The notes beneath the pieces are model-generated. The model worked only from the letters and a program-made list of their open reading frames with translations. It was not told the origin of the DNA and ran no database searches. Of a stretch of 64,000 nucleotides of DNA, positions 58,202 through 64,000 are shown piece by piece; within the stretch, counting starts at the first letter, position 1; every line of letters begins with the position of its first letter. This stretch comes from Orientallactaga sibirica. Lineage: Eukaryota > Chordata > Mammalia > Rodentia > Dipodidae. The position numbers were made by a program, and so were the translations under genes. The DNA lies in the NCBI GenBank assembly GCA_036365145.1, contig JAEOAD010000029.1, positions 20,135,001-20,199,000 on the forward strand, given 5' to 3'.

Positions 58202-58747
58202 ATGGTGAAGTATTTCCTGGGCCAGAGCATGCTCCGAAGTTCCTGGGACCAAGTGTTCGCTGCCTTCTGGCAGCGGTACCCGAATCCCTACAGCAAACAT
58301 GTCTTAACTGAAGACATAGTGCACCGGGAGGTGACTCCTGACCAGAAGCTTCTGTCCCGGAGACTCCTGACCAAGACCAACAGGATGCCCCGCTGGGCGG
58401 AGCGACTGTTTCCTGCCAATGTGGCTCCCTCGGTGTACATCCTGGAGGACTCTATTGTGGACCCACAGAATCAGACCATGACCACCTTCACCTGGAACAT
58501 CAACCATGCCAGGCTGATGGAATTTAGTCTTGCCCGGTTCAAAAGCAATGTGACCAAGACAATGAAGGGTTTTGAATACATCTTGGCTAAGCTGCAAGGT
58601 GAGACCCCTTCCAAAACACTTGTTGAGACAGCCAAAGAGGCCAAAGAGAAAGCGAAGGAGACAGCACTGGCAGCTACAGAGAAGACCAAGGACCTCGCCA
58701 ACAAGGCCGCCACCAAACAGCAGCAACAGCAGCAGCAATTTGTGTAG
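58202..58747 (+). CDS. PRELID1: PRELID1-like protein, intact frame lacking an internal block (retrogene or retropseudogene)
   Basis: PRELID1 is a mitochondrial intermembrane-space lipid carrier that, with TRIAP1, moves phosphatidic acid towards cardiolipin synthesis. This frame encodes 181 residues; the family protein is about 219. The N-terminal PRELI/MSF1 part is nearly unchanged (MVKYFLGQSM, WDQVFAAFWQRYPNPYSKHV, TKTNRMPRWAERLFPANV). At residue 106 the protein jumps from NHARLM straight to EFSLARFKSN: about 38 residues in the second half of the lipid-binding fold are missing, with the frame kept. After it come the C-terminal helical Ala/Lys/Glu repeats (residues about 137-172) and a Gln run ending FV. 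The start was chosen because it matches the family N-terminus, has A at -3 and G at +4, and is the only in-frame ATG nearby; an upstream GTG frame extension is 5' UTR. Loss of the block probably ruins lipid transfer, so function is doubtful. Expression is not shown. Confidence 0.75.
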   Translation: MVKYFLGQSMLRSSWDQVFAAFWQRYPNPYSKHVLTEDIVHREVTPDQKLLSRRLLTKTNRMPRWAERLFPANVAPSVYILEDSIVDPQNQTMTTFTWNINHARLMEFSLARFKSNVTKTMKGFEYILAKLQGETPSKTLVETAKEAKEKAKETALAATEKTKDLANKAATKQQQQQQQFV

Positions 58748-58904
58748 CCTGCCAGCCAGTGCAGCTCAGCCCTCACCCTTCTCCCCTTGTACTTTAATTA
58801 TTAAAAATCAACTTGCAGCCCTTCCTGCTGTTGGGGTGGTGGCTGGGCAGGTGTCCTGTTCAGCATCTCAGTACACCGGCTCGGTGTCCATGCTGAGCCT
58901 GGCC

Positions 58905-58985
58905 TGCTTGTTCCCTCTTTGGGCATCTGACAGGTGCAGAGAGACTGTGACTTGCCCAAGGTCACAAGCAGTGCGCAGGTGAAGT
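58905..58985 (-). repeat. MIR fragment inside the retrocopy 3' UTR
   Basis: TGCAGAGAGACTGTGACTTG followed by CCCAAGGTCACAAGCAGTG is the well-known core of a reversed MIR SINE. Confidence 0.65.
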
Positions 58986-58994
58986 GGCAATAAA

Positions 58995-59110
58995 TGATAG
59001 ACTGTAAGCTCCACGAGGGCAGGGTTCCTTGTTCTATTGTCTGATGTGTCCCACGTCCCTGGAATATTTAGCATATAACAGGCATTCAATAAATACTTGT
59101 TGGACTCAAT
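58995..59110 (+). repeat. L2 3'-end fragment inside the retrocopy 3' UTR
   Basis: The phrases GTAAGCTCCACGAGGGCAGG, TCTGATGTGTCCCACG and GCATTCAATAAATACTTGTT match the ancient L2 terminus in order; it supplies the AATAAA at 59088-59093. Confidence 0.65.
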
Positions 59111-59132
59111 AGCCCCCCCCCAAAAAAAAGTT

Positions 59133-60000
59133 ATTTCTTACTTAGTATTCTACTCAACATACCTCTATATCATATCTTTTACTTCATTGTGTTTATTTTT
59201 CTTTGTGGCAGTTAAACTTTATTGCATTCACTATTTATTCCTTTAATACTAGTAAATACAAATGTAGTGACTTCCCATAAATATATTACCTTATGTTTCC
59301 AAAGGTCAGAACATAAATCAACATCACTGGGTACAGTGAGGATATCAACAAACCCATGTTTCTTCTGAATATTCTAGAAGAGAACTGACTTATTACACGG
59401 CTTCCATTCAACCTGAACAGGATCCCATGTAGATTTAATTATTATATGCTTCCCTTCTACCTGACCCTAGAAACCATATGTGTTTCTCCTCTCATGACTT
59501 TTCATTCCATCATCAAACTAGTAGTCTATTTTCATTCCTTGACACTGCTTTCTTCTGTGCCACTACATCTCTTGCTTATAGGGAATGCTGTGATTACATT
59601 GGCCCTACTATGATAATCCAGCATACAAGCACCTCAAAACCTTACTTCATTCACAAGTAAGAATCACTATTACCATGTTCCAAGAATAAAACATGGATAT
59701 CTTAGGGACCTCATGCCATAGTTTATAGATCAATATGCATGTCATACTTGAATTGGTTTATTCAACCAGTGGTTAATTAACCAGTGGTTCATTCTCATAG
59801 TGAGCTGTGTGTCACATAAGAGCAGGGATTTTAATGCTCTGACAATTGCTTTTTCCCTATATCAGAGGATAATACCTGGCATTTATTAAGTAACCAATAT
59901 AAAAGTAGCAAAATGCAGTTTCTAGAAAGTTATCCTATAAGTTTTATCTTAATATTAATTATAAAGAACTAAAGTGTACAATTAAAGCAGAGATTTTTAG
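59133..60000. other. unannotated unique AT-rich DNA
   Basis: No recognised features. CCAGTGGTTAATTAA and CCAGTGGTTCATTC near 59766-59792 form a short tandem duplication. Confidence 0.4.
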
Positions 60001-60002
60001 AG

Positions 60003-60140
60003 GGGTACATGTTATTATCTGTAGCTCAAGCTGTCCTGATCCTCATGATTTAATGAAGGCTGGTTTTGAAATTGAAGTAATTACTTTCCTCGGCCTCCTG
60101 AATACTAGGTTTATTGCATCAGTCATCATACCCACCTGAA
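60003..60140 (-). mobile_element. old B1-like SINE, antisense
   Basis: GTAGCTCAAGCTGTCCTGAT, CTCGGCCTCCTGAATACTAG and CATCATACCCACCTGA keep the reversed B1 order. Confidence 0.45.
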
Positions 60141-61612
60141 AAGATTATCTTCTATCAGAAAATCCCCTACAGTATTTAGATACCTAGAAATGAAGATATA
60201 TAGAAATGGCGACAACATGAAAAAAAGGTAGGCAAGATAGTTCTATCACATCCTGCAATTCTGTAATGGGGGCATCCTCTGGTATTCAAAGTACCATTTA
60301 TCCTTGTGTCTTGTTCTGATGATTGTGGTCATTTGTTTTATCAAAAAGATAGCATCAGATCCCTCACACTTCCCTTACATCACAGATGATATAACATATC
60401 CATTACTATTTTAAGTATAATAACTGTAGGGTAGATGTGTATACTGTCAGTTGGAGGAAGGGGTCCTTGTTGGGATAGAGGAAGTGATATTGTACCATAA
60501 GGAACAATTCAAACCAGAGATATTTTTCTTTGTTAACCCTGGTAGAAATATTGGTTGCCACGTGAGGGTGAAAGTCAAGATTATGCTGAAAAAAATCCCT
60601 TAATGTGCTGGGCCATTCCAAACAACAAATAATTTTTCAATATTATATAAGAAGTATACCTTTTCAAGAAAAATAGATACATAATGTATCATATTGTTAA
60701 AATCTATTTTCTTTTGAAGGATGAGAGAAAAGATACTTATGAGGAACTTTTTTACATGTAGATAAGGAACATAAATATTTTTGTTCTATTACAAATTAAA
60801 AGGGATGTGAAAAGTCTCAAATCAATGCAAATGGACAATAATAAGACCCAGTAAGGAATAATGAAAATGTTGAGACTGAGTTTATTGTATTTGTTTATGT
60901 TTTAATCTAAAAAAAATCCCAACAGATAAACCAAAACCTCAAATTACATACTTAAGAAAATGAAGCAGAGCAGTACCAAAAACCACACACATTAATAGCT
61001 CACAGTGAGAATCCCATCTTCAGTCAGGAGTCATTAACTGCTCATCAAGGGTGTATTATATAAAACAAATCTCAGCTAAAACGTTAAATGTCTCATTGTC
61101 ATGAGTTAACCTCAGAACTTGACAATATTTAAATTATCACTAAGCCAAGAGCCTATTATCTTTTTTCAGATGTACCTATGATTTCTAAACACAAATCTCA
61201 TTGCTTCCAGAACTTCTCTCTGGAACACATTTCTAAAGTATACTCTCCAAAGTTGAAAGTCTTCCATTTCTTATAATATGCAACCCCTAGCTCATTTTTT
61301 TCATCTAAAAAAGTAGCATAAATCTGGAGTGTTTTCTTCTTTGGCTTATACCTTTATAATATAGTTTTACATGCAAACAAAACAAGTGAACACTCCATTT
61401 CCATGTATCCTAGCTGGGGTTCTATACAGCAAATCAAGGACTTAAGAATGGAAATATTAGAGTTGTGTGCAGCGATGTCTTAGCCTGTCTAGACTGGACT
61501 GTGTTACAAAAGTGTGCACCTGAAAATAATCACCATGACAAAACTTTCTTGTACTCAGTGAGTCGCCACATGCTCTGGCCATTCTCTCTTCCCACAGTAG
61601 AAACTTTTTGTG
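60141..61612. other. unannotated unique AT-rich DNA
   Basis: About 1.5 kb without recognised features. Confidence 0.4.
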
Positions 61613-61882
61613 CCTTGTCATTTTATAATATTTTATTTTTAGTTATTTATTTATTTGAAAGAGAGAGAAAAGGACAGAAAGGGACAGAAAGAAAGAGAGA
61701 GAGAGAGAGAGAGAGGGAGAGAACGGGCATGCCAGGGCCTGCAGCAGCTACAAACAAACTCCAGACAAATGCATCACCTTGTGTATCTGCCTTATGTGTG
61801 CCCTGGGGAACCTGGGTCCTTTGTCTTTGCAGGCAAGCACCTAAACTGCTAAGCCATCTCTCTACCCAAACCTGTCATTTTT
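61613..61882 (-). mobile_element. DIP-like SINE, short subtype, antisense, with target duplication
   Basis: Tail at about 61625, a (GA)n run at about 61693-61716, GGGCATGCCAGGGCCTGCAG, then AAACTGCTAAGCCATCTCTC ending near 61867. CCTTGTCATTTT at 61613-61624 resembles ACCTGTCATTTT at about 61870, a likely duplication. The 156-codon frame across it is a repeat artefact. Confidence 0.75.
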
Positions 61883-63368
61883 TTTCACAGTGTGTATCTA
61901 CCTTCTTTATGAAAGTTCATATGTTTCTTTTTTAATTTTTACAACTTTTCTTAACTTGGACTCTTTCTTGTTCTACCACATGTAGGATAAAAGAATTTAG
62001 TGGATCTTCTTATCTCTTTCTATCCTAGAAATTTCATCTTGTCCACAAGATCAAAATTTGTTTTTAAGTTGATCCTATATCTTCCCAAGCTTTTGATGTC
62101 CCTATTTCAAAGCCTTAGCTTTTCTTTTTTGTTCACACATCAAATTCTGAACAGTTTTACAAAACTCTCTAGCTGTGATTTTCCTTTTTGCCTGAGCCTC
62201 ATGGCAAATTGGTGTCTTTGAGAGAAAGTATTCCATAAAGGGTCTTCAAACTTCTTCCATGACACTTAACTTGGTGATAATTTCAATATTTTTAAACCTC
62301 TTAGTGTAAAAATGTAATTGCATTATTTTTACAATAATTTTACCAGTTCATTTATTAAATTCATTCATTTCTCAAGCACATTACGTTTAAACTCTCATTT
62401 TAGGTTTTGTAAATATATGAGCATATAAAAGACTTGGTGGCACTCTGTGTCAATCAGCATGTAAAAGAGTAGATTATTAGAGAGAGCCTGTCTCATAAAA
62501 CTAGATTGCCATTCAATTTGCATGGTTGTATGTGTAAACAATACATCCTCTAACTTTGATTACCCTCTTTCTTAAAACTAGTCAACTTTTCTGCCTCCTA
62601 GAGAGAGTTGGAGTAGCAATGTAGACATGTCCAGCATGCTGAGTTTCTAAACATATCTTGTTACTTTTCATTTCTTTAATATATGCAAACATGAATAACA
62701 TCTTTGGGTCTTCTACCATCACATTAACTAATTAGCCCTATGATGTTCCATCATATCTATACTTTACCCCTTTCTTTCTTTTCCTAATCCTCATATTACT
62801 ACTTAAATATTAAATACCAGTCATCTAAATATGCTATAAACTAGACCTTACCCACCTAATAAACCAACATAATCCAAGACTGCTGTGCCTGAACCTTAAA
62901 GGGAACATAAGAGAAACATAAGCGTATCCTAAAGTAAAGCAAAACTGACACTAGTGGTGAATTACTCAGGAGCACTACTGTGACTACCACTAAATAGCTA
63001 CAGGAAGGTAACTCCTAGTGAAGATAACCTTCTGCACACACATAAATCAAAACACATAACCCAAAAGACTGGGAAAAGGAAAAGGTAAAACTGGAAGATG
63101 GATTCACCCAGCAGAATGGCATAAAAAGGAATAAGAACCACCAATCCACCAAAACATATCTTCAACTTTAAAATCCCACCCCCAAAAAAAAGGAAAGGAG
63201 AAATCATGGAGACAGCTGGATGTCTGAGATTTAATTAGAGTCCTGCTTTCAAGAGAACTGAAATAAGTGGCAAGTTAATAGAGAAGTCAATTCAGAACCC
63301 AAACAAGAATGTCAAAATTAAACTATTAGTAATTTGAAGGAGATATTCAAAAACAATGGAGGAAAAAA
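61883..63368. other. unannotated unique AT-rich DNA
   Basis: About 1.5 kb. No gene or clear repeat. Confidence 0.4.
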
Positions 63369-63369
63369 A

Positions 63370-63440
63370 TAGCATATGGAACTTCCCTGGATCTGTGCTT
63401 CAATAAATAATATCCCTTCCTCCATAAATTTGAAATACTG
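63370..63440 (+). mobile_element. MaLR-type LTR 3' fragment
   Basis: ATGGAACTTCCCTGGATCTG, then TTCAATAAATAATATCCC and TTCCTCCATAAATTTG match the 3' half of the LTR at 10825-11179. Confidence 0.5.
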
Positions 63441-63800
63441 CAAAAATCAAAAACAAAGAAAAAATAATCTTTGAAATACTGGCAATAAAATGAAAGAAAC
63501 AATCAGTCAAATAAATACATTAGAAAACATCTGAAATAGACAAGAAGAAGCAAATAAATAAATTTAAGGGAGAGAGGAAAAAATCAAGTCAGTAATACAT
63601 CCAGGTTTATATAAACAATGACATAACCAACACTTAAAATAAATTTGGAATAGATGATGACACAAAGCATAAGCATTCATAGAAATAAAGAAGGATATGA
63701 TAAAAACTTAAACTGCATGATTTATTTAACTAAATTACAGGAAAAAAATCTAATGAGAAAAGAAATTCACAAGAAAGTATCACAGATATCAAAGATACAA
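63441..63800. other. unannotated A-rich DNA
   Basis: Very A-rich; no feature recognised. Confidence 0.35.
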
Positions 63801-63803
63801 AGC

Positions 63804-63938
63804 AATTAGTGATTAAGGTGCTTGCCTGCAAAGCCTAAGGACCCAGGTTCAATTCTCCAGTACCCATGTAGAGCCAGATGCACAAGGTGTTGCATGCATC
63901 TGGAGTTTGTTTGCATTGGTTAGAGCCCCTGGTGTGCC

Positions 63939-63977
<39 letters not shown>

Positions 63978-64000
63978 GCTATTTGTGTCTCTATTTCTCT
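63804..64000 (+). mobile_element. DIP-like SINE, short subtype, running off the window
   Basis: TTAGTGATTAAGGTGCTTGC, GACCCAGGTTCAATTCTCC (B-box-like), AGAGCCAGATGCACAAGG and a (TC)n run at about 63943-63974. The 5' head is replaced by unrelated sequence; the 3' end lies beyond the window. Confidence 0.75.

Larger units (their letters stand above)
58748..59121 (+). other. PRELID1: 3' UTR of the retrocopy with MIR- and L2-like sequence
   Basis: Three possible polyadenylation signals: ATTAAA at 58800-58805, AATAAA at 58989-58994 and AATAAA at 59088-59093. The last lies about 29 bases before the A-run at 59122 and so is the one probably used. The text at about 58915-58985 (GACTTGCCCAAGGTCACAAG) is reversed MIR, and 58998-59108 (TGTAAGCTCCACGAGGGCAG ... 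TCAATAAATACTTGTTGG) is L2 3' end. Confidence 0.6.
58019..59132 (+). mobile_element. PRELID1: PRELID1 processed retrocopy (whole insertion)
   Basis: Intronless copy of an mRNA: 5' UTR 58027-58201, reading frame 58202-58747, 3' UTR to an A-run at 59122-59129. AAAAAGTT occurs at 58019-58026 and 59125-59132, a short likely target duplication with the A-rich start expected of L1-mediated insertion; because the 3' copy overlaps the A-run, its exact length is uncertain. The high GC and CpG content of the first 180 bp contrasts sharply with the surrounding AT-rich DNA and argues for a fairly recent insertion. Confidence 0.8.

Noticed and set aside
58202..58747. An ordinary intron-bearing PRELID1 gene
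   Set aside because: No introns, a 3' A-run and a flanking short duplication show a retrocopy; the parent gene must lie elsewhere.
61465..61935. 156-codon open frame as a gene
   Set aside because: It crosses a reversed SINE with a (GA)n run and shows only low-complexity Arg/Glu sequence plus repeat translation.

Overview
The window reads as gene-poor, AT-rich mammalian DNA, almost certainly from a rodent and most likely a dipodoid such as a jerboa. Three things point there: B1 (7SL-derived) SINEs, abundant copies of a tRNA-derived SINE that opens with GGCTGGAGAGATGGCTTAGC (inferred to be the dipodoid DIP member of the B2 superfamily), and rodent-type L1 and MaLR elements. The species call is inference from repeat content. 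No intron-containing host gene, rRNA, tRNA gene, CRISPR array or bacterial feature was found.

The only convincing protein-coding sequence is an intronless PRELID1 retrocopy at about 58.03-59.12 kb. It has a CpG-rich 5' UTR, an uninterrupted 181-codon reading frame, a 3' UTR ending in an A-run, and a short flanking duplication. The frame lacks an internal 38-codon block present in normal PRELID1, in frame, as if an exon-skipped transcript was copied.

Layout. 0-12 kb: an LTR-like repeat at 0.6 kb, an ERV-type LTR at 2.2-2.7 kb, an old L1 tail at 3.5-4.0 kb, three MaLR-type solo LTRs (4.0, 6.6, 10.8 kb), one DIP SINE and unique AT-rich DNA. 12.1-18.4 kb: one L1 with its 5' UTR monomers, decayed ORF1 and ORF2, a long 3' UTR, an internal SINE and a 10-bp target-site duplication. 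22.3-25.5 kb: two L1 3' ends of different subfamilies lying head to head, forming a 1.6-kb imperfect inverted repeat. 25.7-34.5 kb: B1 and DIP SINEs, microsatellites and long unique stretches. 34.7-41.2 kb: a mosaic of MaLR-type LTR and internal sequence, an unassigned possible ERV interior, and another LTR. 41.4-57.9 kb: SINEs, several L1 tails, microsatellites and a second copy of the 0.6-kb LTR-like repeat. 58-59.1 kb: the retrocopy. 59.1-64 kb: mostly unique DNA with a few SINEs.

Nothing here forms a working pathway. The interest lies in how the mobile elements are arranged and in the exon-lacking retrocopy. Repeat family names come from memory of consensus patterns, not from a database search, and many repeat edges are good only to about 10-30 bp.
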